A stretch of 64,000 nt of DNA, from the NCBI GenBank assembly GCA_026874595.1, contig CM049306.1, positions 103,245,142-103,309,141 of the forward strand. Direction: 5' to 3'. Shown piece after piece: positions 1-12,400 of this stretch. The notes under the pieces were generated by a model. It was not told the origin of the DNA. It searched no databases and saw nothing but the letters and a program-made list of their open reading frames with translations. How positions within the stretch are numbered: position 1 is the first letter of the stretch; every line of letters begins with the position of its first letter. Position numbers and translations under genes: made by a program. Source of the DNA: Sipunculus nudus (taxonomy: Eukaryota; Annelida; Sipuncula; Golfingiida; Sipunculidae).

Positions 1-700
1 GTCAAATAAATTTTTGGTATCATTAGATTTTTCTGCATCGGTACATTGAAGATACATGACACAAAGAAAGCCTGACATTTAGCTAGACATTTCATAACAG
101 TCAGCAGAAAAGCCCATGAATGGCTAATCTGTGCATGATCAGACCAACTGAGGGTTTGTTTCAATATTAGTAATGTGTGGAGACAATGGCATGGCAAACT
201 TGGAATCTGTATTCTAATATTACTTATATGTATCAAATCATGTATCATATTGTGAGTGAATCATTATAGGTATAGCATTGTGAGAAAATATATCATTACA
301 GCTCTGGTAATAATATCTTCAATATGAAAACATTAGGGAGTCCAGTGAGAACAAACTGGGGTGGTTTATATTAACCTCTCTAATATGTGGATATCCATAT
401 TAAGGCATAACACCAAGTCCAGCAAGTGTCCATATCTGGAAGGTCCCACAATATTGATATACAGACATCACAGTATGAAATATTCTAGTATTTCTCAATA
501 TATCCTTAATACTTTACAGCCAGCTTGATGGCACCTACACACTACTGGAAGCTAGGACCATGAATCTGAACATAAATGTATATGGACAACAAAGCAACCA
601 CTTAAACAACACATACAAGTGTCAACTACTGTCATGAGCCACTGAAAGTCTTATTAATTATTCCTGGCTGAATAAACAGTAAACATTTGATATTAACAAG
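1..700. other. TEP1 intron end, nothing recognised
   Basis: This lies downstream of the last visible TEP1 exon. No WD40-like exon with splice sites was found on the minus strand. The sequence is AT-rich intron up to the repeat element that begins near 701. Confidence 0.5.
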
Positions 701-3279
701 TGACCCATGGGTCATGACGCTCAGCTGACTGGGAAGAGATTCGCAAAAGGAAATTTTATCATCTGAATGGTAATATATACCCATTCAACTGAAGCATCAA
801 ACAGAATAACCAACAGGCCAAGATTGTGTCTGTATTTATATATCTCAAAAACAGAGAAACCAGTCTGCAGAAACTAATAAAAACACTTAATGGTCAATAT
901 CCATGCAAAGAATCATGGTGATCTCTGCATTAGTTGTTCAGATACTTCAGCTTTTGTATCAAATTTTCCATTATTCTGAGGGATACTTCGGAGTCCTATA
1001 GCTTGAAGGATATGGGTAACAGAGACCTAATTTCAGGTTTCCACAGACACTTTTCATGGGCCTCCTTGCATGACATGAATGAGGATTCTAGGTCCAGTTG
1101 TTACAATTTGTGCCACGTTAACAGATGACAGCATCCTTAAAGGTCTCAAAAATAGAGAAAACAATTCGTAATAAAATCCGAACAAATACAGGTGGCACCA
1201 CCAGTCTGCAAAAACTGATGAAACAATCCATGCATGATCAATATTTATGCACAATTATGGTGATCTCTGCATTAGTTGTTAAGATACTTCAGCTTTTGTA
1301 TCAAATTTTCCATTTTTCTGAGCTGTACTTTGGAGTGCCATAGCTCAAAGGATATGGGTAACAGAGACCTAATTTTAGGTTTCCATGGAGACTTTTCATG
1401 GGTTTCCCTGTGTGTCAAGAATGAAGATTCTAGGTCCAGTCATTACGATTTGTACCCTGTTGACAGATAACCACATCTTTAAAGGTCTCAAAAATAGAGA
1501 AAAAAATTCATAAAAATTTGAAAAAAATAGAGGTGGCGCAGCCAGTCTGCAGAAACTGATGGAACACCTCATGATCAATATGTATGCCAAAAATCCTGAC
1601 CATCAGTGTTGTAGTTATTGAGATACTGCAGTTTTTGTATTAAATTTTTTATTATTCTGGGGGGTATTTTGGAGCCATACAGCTTAAAGGATATGGGTAA
1701 CAGAGACCTAATTTCAGGTTTCCATGGAGACTTTTCATGGGTCTCCCTGTGTGTCAAGAATGAAGATTCTAGGTCCAGTCTTTACGATTTGTGCCCTGTT
1801 AACAGATGTTCACATTTTTAAAGGTCTCAAAAATAGAGAAAACAATTCGTAATAAAATCCAAACAAATACAGGTGGCGCCACCAGTCTGCAAAAACTGAT
1901 GAAACACTCCATGCACGATCAATATTTATGCACACAATAATGGTGATCTCTGCATTAGTTGTTAAGATACTTCAGCTTTTGTATCAAATTTTCCATTTTT
2001 CTGAGCTGTACTTTGGAGTGCCATAGCTCAAAGGATATGGGTAACAGAGACCTAATTTTAGGTTTCCATGGAGACTTTTCATGGGTGTCCCTGTGTGTGA
2101 AAAATGAAGATTCTAGGTCTAGTCGTTACGATTTGTACCCTGTTGGCAGATAACTACATCCTTGAAGGTCTCAAAAATAGTGAAAAAAAATTGTAAAAAT
2201 TTGAAAAAACACAGGGGGCACCACCAGTCTGCAGGAACTGATGGAACACCTCTTGATCAATATGTATGCCAAAAATCATGACCATCAGTGTTGTAGTTAT
2301 TGAGATGTTGCAGTCTTTTTTATCAAATTTTTCATTATTCTGGGGGGGGGGGGGGGGGGGTAATTGGGAGCCCCACAGCTCAAAGGATATGGGTAACAGA
2401 GACCTTATTTCAGGTTTCCACAGAGACTTTTCATAGGTCTCTCACTGTGTCAAGAATGAAGATTCTAGGTCCAGTCTTAACAATTTGTACCCTGTTAACA
2501 GATGTTCACATTTTTAAAGGTCTCAAAAATAGAGAAAACAATTTGTAAAAAATCGAAAAATACAGGTGGAGCACCAGTCTGCAGGAACTCATTAAACATC
2601 TAATGATCAATATGTATACCGAAAATCATGACCATCAGTGTTGTAGTTAATGAGATATTGCAGTTTTTGTATGAAATTTTTTACTATTCTGGGGGGTACT
2701 TTGGGGCCCCATAGCTCGAAGGATATGGGTAACAGAGACCAATTTCTGGTTTCCATGGAGACTTTTCATAGGATTCTCAGTGTGTCAAGAATGAAGATTC
2801 TAGGTCCAGTCTTTATGATTTGTGCCCTGTTAACAGATGTTCACATTTTTAAAGGTCTCAAAAATAGAGAAAAAAATCCGTAAAAAATTGAATAATACAG
2901 GTGGCACCACCAGTCTGAAAGAACTGATGGAACATCTCATGATCAATATGTGTGCCAAAATCCATGAGCATCAGTGATGTAGTTTATGAGATATTGAAGT
3001 TTTTGTATGAAATTTTTGACTATTCTGGGGGGGGGGGGGGGTACTTTAGGGCCCCATAGCTCGAAGGATATGGGTAACAGAGACCTAATTTCTGGTTTCC
3101 AAGGAGATTTTTCATGAACCTCTCAGAATGTCAAGTTACAAGATTTTAGGTCCAGCGGTTACCATTTGTGCCTGGTTTACGGACAGACGGACGGACAGAC
3201 AGCTGGACAGACGGACAGACTGATGATGGACAAAGAGTGATCACTATAGCTCAGATGACTTACAGTCAGCTAAGCTAAA
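701..3279 (+). mobile_element. pearl-like element, family A, with a ~342-bp tandem core (copy 1)
   Basis: It starts with the palindrome TGACCCATGGGTCA followed by GCTCAGCTGA, and ends with TATAGCTCAG...CAGCTAAGCTAA, which is roughly complementary to the start. Between them are about seven tandem units of 333-353 bp; the marker GGATATGGGTAACAGAGACC recurs at about 1008, 1349, 1690, 2033, 2386, 2719 and 3065. A GGACAGACGG microsatellite at 3181-3215 precedes the 3' end. Two units carry long G runs. No protein gene belongs to it. The architecture matches bivalve pearl elements; relation to non-autonomous Helitrons/Helentrons is inference. Confidence 0.75.
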
Positions 3280-3358
3280 TATTGATAATTATTGATACAA
3301 CTATATTCAATATAAAGATCATAAAACTTAAAGGATATATCCATGTGATTCTATTTAC

Positions 3359-3497
3359 CTTTGTCAGCCTTGACCTTAACCCAAAGGTCACAGTTGTTGA
3401 CTCTCTTATTGTGGCCTTGAAGGGTCGTGACCTCAGTTCCTTTGTGTGACCAGACCTTCATTGCTCCATCGAAGTCACATGACACAATGCAACCGTA
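3359..3497 (-). CDS. TEP1: TEP1 exon 40: WD40 blade
   Basis: It encodes a WD40 blade with [20 protein letters not shown], then [16 protein letters not shown] opening the next blade. It starts in phase 0 after exon 39 and ends with one base of a split codon at a GTAAAT donor, so the gene continues past the left edge. Confidence 0.9.
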
Positions 3498-6400
3498 CTG
3501 AAACAAAGAGACAGTTATATTATATCTTCTAATTTGTCATGAAATTGCTGGTTGGAACTGCTTCAATTAAAATCTACTCAAAAGAATATCATAATGGATT
3601 GTTTTAAGTTTAGACACCATAAGGTGTATGTAATTCAAAATGTAGCACTGTTTTCTGCAAAATTGTACGTATATTGCTATGATATGTCCACTGAACTTTT
3701 TATTATATGAGAATATAGTAAAAATGACATGTATAAAAATGCAAAAAAAAGAAATATATTCTATGCACCAAGTAAAAACAAGCCAAATTGTAATGGACAG
3801 AAACTAAGACACATGATAATATCCCAAAGTGCCTTTAAATTGTTTATTTAGCTTATTTCTAAAAAAAATGAAGCTCTGTATGTCACTGATACATATCCCA
3901 TTTGACAGAACATTGTATTTGGTTAAATAACGATTTATATTTCACGGGGGTTTAAATGTAGATAAAAGATACTTAAGATAATTCATTAATCACTTAGTCA
4001 AGAATGCTAGCAGTATAATAAGTAATAACTATTTCTGCAGGCTCTTGGTTGCCAGCTGGTCTAATTAAGTAGGTTGCCAGGCTGACATCTTAGACAGTAT
4101 ACAAATACAGAGATATCTATGTTCTCAAGTGATAGAATTTTTTGCAGGATTTGAGACATTAAGGATGTTACAGAAATAATTACTTTACTTCACTGATAGT
4201 GCTGTTTATATCATAAAAATGCAGATATTGCTTATCTAATTACCTTGTATGCAACAGCATTGATTGCTGAAACATGACCAGTGAACTTGACTTTTTCGTT
4301 TCCTGTCTTGAGGTCCCACAGCTTCAGGTTGAAGTCATTGGATGCTGTCACCTGTATACAGGTATTAATGTCATATAAAATACACATTAACAATCTGGTG
4401 TCTGTTACATAAGTTATGGTACATGGTAAATGATCATGACTGCTATAAATGACACTGAAATGTTGTTTTTTTTCCTCACTAGCATAATATACTGAATTAA
4501 ATGGATTTCTTACATACTCTGGATGATTGGTATTTTGTTCCTGTGTTGGTACTTAAGTTCATGACTCAGCTGGCTCTTGCAACTTACTTTTCATAATGAA
4601 CTTTCCAGTTGGAAAGAAAAGAAAAGAGGTGAACAGTGTGTGTTGTTACAGAATGAATTTCTCTTTTTAAAATGTATAAGCCCATGTGACATTGTCCATG
4701 AATCAAACAGTATTTCACCAAATAACTGACCAGTGACTATATTTTTATTTCAAAGGATAAAAGATTTGTTACACAATGATTAAGGTAAGCATACCATGAG
4801 AATGATACATTATTATTAAGCCTTCTGGTTTTCAGGTTTTATATGCAAGGGGTTAGGGACATTCCAAAGTGACAATCTGTCATTAAGTTATCAAAGCGGA
4901 CCTCTGATGTTTAATTGAGATTTCATCATATAGTTTTTTAGGCTGTGGTAGGGTTTGAACCATATACCATTTAACCACAAGGATACATCCTACCCCTGTC
5001 ATGACATGACTTACGATAAAGTCTCCAGTGTTGGACCAAGCACAGCTGTTGATCCAGTCAGAATGACAGGCGTGCAGCACCTGTAGAGGCTGTGCACTGA
5101 TGTCAGAGAGTCCAGTCAAGTCCCAGATCATCAGTGACTGTAAATAAACATATTTTTAAGATTAATTAAAAGAATTGTTCAAAATAGTATTCACAGCAAA
5201 TGTAGTTTTATACAGTATCTTATATCCACATCAACTGCATATTTCTGTACTAACTGCTTGTTTCAGTAGTTACAGCATACTGTTTCTGTCAGAAACATTT
5301 CACAAGAAATTGATATGGAAATTCATAAAAAGCCCTGATGAGCAAGCTCTGTTGATGTATTGATGTGCCTTTGGTGATAAATGTTTAGTCATATCTACAG
5401 ATTTTTAAAGGCATATGCCTTCGAGAACTCATATACAGAAAAGTTTGACTGGTCCTAGGATACTGTGTATAAAATATGTGACATAAAATATGGAAACATC
5501 TTTTTTAAGATAACAAATTCCCTTGAGTACACAATTCTTTGTAAACGGAATGTCATTTTATCTGCACTTTTCTTATTGGCATTGACAACTTAATACAGTT
5601 AGCTCCTCTACGCAGAGATATCTTATAAAAAACATACTGGTATGTTTTTAAAAATATTTCTACAAGCTGCATCATAACTGATATCTCATTTGTAATGCCT
5701 GATATGGATAAGTACCATGGTGTTAGTGGTAAAGCCAAACAAAATGAAGCGAGTGATATGTTAAAGGTAATGATGTTATGATGAAGGCAGTGATGTTATG
5801 TTGAAGATACTGATGTTGTGATGAAGCTAATGATGTTATGATGAAGATACTGATGTTGTGAAGGAGGTAGTGATGTTATGATGAAGATCCTGATGTTGTG
5901 ATGAAGTCAGTGATGTTATGATGAAGATACTGATGTTGTGAAGTCAGTGATGTTATGTTGAAGATACTGATGTTGTGATGAAGCTAATGATGTTATGATG
6001 AAGATAATGATGTTGTGATGAAGGTAGTGATGTTATGATGAAGATACTGATGTTGTGATGAAGTCAGTTATGTTATGATGAAGATACTGATGTTGTGATG
6101 AAGTCAGTGAGGTTATGTTGAAGATAATGATGTTGTGATGAAGCTAATGATATTATGATGAAGATACTGATGTTGTGATAAAGGTAGTGATGTTATGATG
6201 AAGATACTGATGTTGTGATGAAGTCAGTGATGTTATGATGAAGATACTGATGTTGTGATGAAGCTAATTATGTTATGATGAAGATACTGATTTGTGATGA
6301 AGGTAGTGATGTTATGATGAAGATACTGATGTTGTGATGAAGGTAGTGATGTTATGATGAAGATACTGATGTTGTGATGAAGTCAGTGATGTTATGATAA

Positions 6401-9400
6401 AAATACTGATGTTGTGATGAAGTAAGTGATGTTATGTTGAAGATACTGATGTTGTGATGAAGCTAATGATGTTATGATGAAGATACTGATGTTGTGATGA
6501 AGTCAGTGATGTTATGATGAAGATACTGATGTTGTGATGAAGTCAGTGATGTTATGATAAAAATACTGACGTTGTGATGAAGTCAGTGATGTTATGTTGA
6601 AGATACTGATGTTGTGATGAAGGTAGTGATGTTATGATAAAAATACTGATGTTGTGATGAAGTTAGTGATGTTATGTTGAAGATACTGATGTTGTGATGA
6701 TGCTAATGATGTTATGATGAAGATACTGATGTTGTGATGAAGGTAGTGATGTTATGATGAAGATACTGATGTTGTGATGAAGTCAGTGATGTTATGATGA
6801 AGATACTGATGTTGTGATGAAGTCAGTCATGTTATGTTGAAGATACTGATGTTGTGATGAAGCTTATGATGTTATGATGAAGATACTGATGTTGTGATGA
6901 AGGTAGTGATGTTATGATGAAGATACTGATGTTGTGATGAAGTCAGTGATGTTATGTTGAAGATACTGATGTTGTGATGAAGCTAATGATGTTATGATGA
7001 AGATACTGATGTTTTGATGAAGGTAGTGATGTTATGATGAAGATACTGATGTTGTGATGAAGTCAGTGATGTTATGATTAAGATATTGATGTTGTGATGA
7101 AGGTAGTGATGTTATGATAAAAATACTGATGTTGTGATGAAGTCAGTGATGTAATGATTAAGATACTGATGTTGTGAAGAAGTCAGTGATGTTATGATGA
7201 AGATACTGATGTTGTGATGAAGGTAGGGATGTTATGATGAAGATACTTGTGTTGTGATGAAGTTAGTGATGTTATTATGAAGATACTGATGTTATGATTT
7301 AGCTAGTGATGTTATGATGAAGATACTGATGTTTTGATGAAGGTAGTGATGTTATGATGAAGATACCGATGTTGTGATGAAGTCAGTGATGTTATGATAA
7401 AAATACTGATGTTGTGATGAAGTCAGTGATGTTATGATGAAGATACTGATGTTGTGATGAAGTCAGTGATGTTATGATGAAGATACTGATGTTGTGATGA
7501 AGTCAGTGATGTTATGATGAAGATACTGATGTTGTGATGAAGGTAGGGATGTTATGATGAAGATACTGGTGTTGTGATGAAGCTAGTGATGTTATGATGA
7601 AGATACTGATGTTATGATGAAGCTAGTGATGTTATGATGAAGATACTGATGTTGTGATTAAGCTAGTGATGTTATGATGAAGATACTGATGTTTTGATGA
7701 AGGTAGTGATGTTATGATGAAGATATTAATGTTGTGATGAAGGTAGTGATGTTATGATGAAGATACTGATGTTGTAATGAAGGTACTGATTAACAATGAA
7801 GGTAGTAGTGTTTTGACGACCACAATGAAGTTCCCATGACGGTCCTGATATTATGATGAAGATATTGATGTTATGATGAAGACAGTGGTAGTGGTGTTAT
7901 GATGAAGCCAGTGGTGGTGATGTTATGATATGGTATTTACCGCATCCCTGCTTGCTGTCACTAGCCTGGTCTCATCTTCATTAAATGAACAAGAGGTGAC
8001 TGGCCCTGTGTGTCCAACCAGTTGGCTAAGCCTATCCAGCCTGGAACAGTGATACAGGTCACCTTTTAATTTTCCTGAATTTTGCCAACAAGACAGTACA
8101 TGTCAATGGGTACTAAGTGCTTCAATAAAAGAGTATAAGAAATTTTGTGTACTGTTTTATAAATAAATAGTGCGAAGAAAGCAAAATATCTCTACATAAT
8201 CAACAAAAAATTTAGCAACAATTTATGCAGTTTAGTTTTTGTTAAGAGATCACATCTATTTTAAGATATATATATATATATAACAGTTTGTTTATTTTAT
8301 TCAAACTAAAGACAAGAACACAATGACTGATTAACACTTATTACTTTAAATTAATTGACATATTAAAAATATCCGTACAGCAACCCTTAATATTAGGAAT
8401 CATTACCCTCTAAAGGTCACACAATCATGCTTTTGTGCAGTAGCTGTAAGAATACAGGTCATCATCCAGTAATGTCAAAACTACAAGGAGATTATCTCGA
8501 GTCCCATTTGGATATCATGTGAGAACCTGTAGGTCCACTGGTTAGTTTTTGTGCACAATTAAAGATGATGGAATAAGACATAATTGCACATATTTTCAAC
8601 ACACTAAAACTAGAATACAAACTAGATGTGTCGGAACGACACGAATGCCCCCGCCTTGGGCAAATTAGAAACATTTGTAAAATTTGGAAAATTTTTTAAG
8701 TTCAAGAGGTGTCATATGGTCAAAAGTATGTCAACAAGGGCAAAATGCAAACTCGATCTGTAACGGGTCATTATCAAGCAACAACAAAAATCATGCCAGT
8801 ATATGCAGGCATTGTGAAAAAAAGTCCATACATGTGCATTTTCCATAAAAATTTCTGTCTTTCATGAAATTTTCTATGTTTAGGATCCGTAAAACAATCA
8901 AAAGTAGGTCAACCAGGATGAAACGCAAACTCAATCTGTAACTGTAATTATCTGCCCACACAAAAAAAATCAGGGTGGTATCTGCAGGCATTGAGGAAAA
9001 AAAGTCAGTACATATGCATTTGTTATGAAAATTTATATTTTTCATGAAACTTTCTATGTTCAGGAGCAGTCAAATGGTCAAAAGTAGGTCAACTGAGACA
9101 AAACAGGAACTCGATCTGTAACTGGTCATTATCTGCCTACACACTAAAAATCAGGCCCATATCTGCAGGCACTGCGAAAAAAAGTCCATACATGTGCACT
9201 TTTTTATGAAATTTTCTATTTGAGAGCACCGCCAAACGGTCAAAAATAGGTCAACTGGGGCAAAACGCGAACTCCATCTGTAACTGGTCATTATCTGCCA
9301 ACACACCAAAAATCAGGCCAATATCTGCAGGCACTGAGAAAAAAAAAACGTACATGTGTATTTGTCATGAAATTTCATATTTTTCATGAAATTTTCTATC

Positions 9401-12400
9401 TTCAGGACCTGTAAAACGGTCAAAAAGAGGTCAACCAAGACGAAATGCAAACTCGATCTGTAACTGGTCTATATCTGCTCACACACCAAAAATCAGGCCA
9501 ATATCTGCAGGCATTGTGAAAACAAGTGACCCATGGGTCATGACGCTCAGCTGCCAAGCATGACCTGTGACATCATGGACTGAGATTCACAACTTCCAGT
9601 CAAATTTTGAAGAACCAATTTGCCAATTTGTTGAAAATTTTCTATGACAACAGAAATATATATCACCTATGTCTGGTTAAAACACAGTGAATTGATGGTC
9701 TGAGGAAAATGCATGATTGTTAAGCTATCAGGAACTATTCCAACAGCTTGCTTGAAACCTGTCAGTCTCAAAAGGAACACCACAAAGGGCAAATATAAGA
9801 TCAAAATATATAGCAAAAATCAAGGAAATACATGCAAGAATTATTGAGAAACATGTGCTTCTGTATGAATTTTTATTCAATACATGCCAACTGTACTGCA
9901 CTTTTATAAATGATGGTAATATTTATTCAGAAATATTTGACCCAATCCTTTACAAAATTACATAAATATACATCCAACTGCATTCACTTTAACTGTTCTT
10001 GAGATAATATGATCAAAAGGAATTAAGCCTTTAAACTCCAATACCGCCTTGGCGGGCGCACGGTTTGTCACAGGCCTAGAATTCAAAGGCGCCCGCCAGG
10101 GCGCGCTTAAGCCCATTTTACATACCCGTATTTGGGGCAAGTTTTGGGGGTGAAATATCTATTGTCATCTATCATATTTGTACTTAAATGAAAGAGCAGA
10201 ACGTCAAGAGTTGTTCTAACATGTGACCAAGATCCAAACTGGCGCGGACGCCGACTTGTTGGAAAAAAATAAAAATGATTGACTTTCACTCACGTAGCCT
10301 TGTTACGTGGGCCCTGGTAACATGTCGCCTGCGACAGTAAAATCAGACACTTTCGCTAAATTCATCAGAAATCGGTAAATCACTAAATGTTGGCTGTCAA
10401 TTCCAGTGAGAAAACCAAGTGCAATGTGTTTACAGAGTTAACTTCCGTTAAATATTTCCAAGATCATATATTATCCCTTTTTTTATTGGTTTAACTTGTG
10501 ACCAATGATCGCCGAACGACTGACTGACGCGTTTGACAGACACCACGCACGTGATCTGAGTGACCTCCTAATTGTGTCATGTAATGGCACTGGAAAACCA
10601 TGTTTTACCGATATCATATAATAAGATGAGTATTTATTTTAAATATTAACATATTTTCATAAATAAAAATCGAAGATACTGTCATATATCATGTCGTATA
10701 TATATGTGATGTCTGATTGTTTACTAGTGATCATTTCTGTGCCAAACATTCTATGTACAATCGTTATCGGGCACAATCGGCCGTGCACAAGAACTGTCAA
10801 TCATTCTAAGAGACTTTATGAATTGAAAATAAAATTGATACCGTCTTAACTTAGAAAGAGCCAGATAATTTATGGATATAGTTAATTTTCCAGTGTAAAA
10901 TATAATGATAATATACTTCATGAAATATTGATGTAATTATTATACGACGTACGTGGAACTGCACGCTTATACCCAGATCCTTGAATATGTAAGACAAGAC
11001 AGTAAGTGACTTATACGCTTGAACAAATATGTATTAATACAGTTTCAACACATACTGAACAGATTTTACAAATTTGTATATGTGTAGTACTTTCTGTATA
11101 TGTATAGGCTTCATGTGTATGTGCACGTGTGCGCGCTTTTGTGTGTGCATGTGTGTGTATATAGGCCTATATATATATATACACATGTATATAGTATGTG
11201 CGTATTATAATTTTCATTAGTGATTGAAAAAAGCACTGTCACTGCCAGTGAAACAGATTTTGGGAGGAGCTGCAAAACATCCTTAAATATATATGGCACA
11301 TAGCAAATAAAATTATAAAACTATAACCTATTATATTATGAATTGAAGTAAATAATTTTTTTTGGTATAATACATGTTTGCCTATAACAGGCTATTCATT
11401 GTTGTAAGGAATAGTACTGCGTTAAATGTTTGTACCTTTTAAACATAAAATCTTACCACTGATACCAGAACTTATAACTCCTTTTTACACTCATCCATGT
11501 CAATTTCTCAAATCGGTTTCATTCGCTGCCTATATTCATAAAAAATACATAGTGTATACCGCAGACCGCCTGCATATATATCGCATATACCGTGCGCCCG
11601 GTATAAACGCCGCTTTAAATTGATATCGCTCTCAAAACCCAGTCACCGTGCATGCATGGCCCAGGGATTAAATATGGAAAATGTGTCTTGGTCATGATAA
11701 TCCTTTAAAGTCATACGGCGGAGTCAGTCTCAGTCATGATACATGCAGGACAAATGAATAAAATGCATTTGCCAATCTTAAATTAGAAGCTATAGCGTGT
11801 ATATATATAGTGACGGTGACACAGTGAAAGTAAAATATAAAGACCGAAGATGCGGACTTTCGATATGCATGCGCATGGTGTATTCAAAATGACGAGAAAC
11901 CATGCAGGTGGACAAATTAGACTGAAATATAATTGTACCTTTCCATTGCTGTAAGATAAGATTTAAAAGACGCAGGTATACAAATATATCTATATTGCAA
12001 AATGTTTGATGGCTTTGTCTCAAACTTGCCCCTTTCGAAGACCTAAAATACCACAAGGTGTCGGCTTCTATTTTTACCCACCAGACCTTGTCATTTTCAC
12101 GTTTGATTGACAGTTTTATTAGCACACGGAAATTTTCTTATCACACAGAAGATTTTAGCGGAAAGACAGCACACATCATGTGGCCAACCATGCAGGGATT
12201 CGGAGTGGAAATTACTACTTTAAATTGGCACCTATTACATCAATCAACAAAGGATATCATTTACAATGTTCGGGAACCGAACGACATGTATAATTGCAAG
12301 GTGTAGGTCATGGTCCGCGTCTCTACAGCTGACGGGACTGGTGAATACAAAATAAATAAATAAACAAACACCAAAGGGATCATAACTTATTAGAAGATTT

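Noticed and set aside
934-2883. Recurrent 60-80 residue open frames with [15 protein letters not shown]-like peptides
   Set aside because: They come from the tandem units of family A, lie in a TEP1 intron, are interrupted by G runs and have no start or stop conservation between units.
5755-7930. CRISPR-like look of regularly spaced repeats
   Set aside because: There are no unique spacers: both alternating 20-mers are repeats of each other. The host is an animal.
11790-12125. 111-codon open frame on the minus strand
   Set aside because: No recognisable domain, low-complexity end, and located inside a repeat-rich intron without splice or start support.
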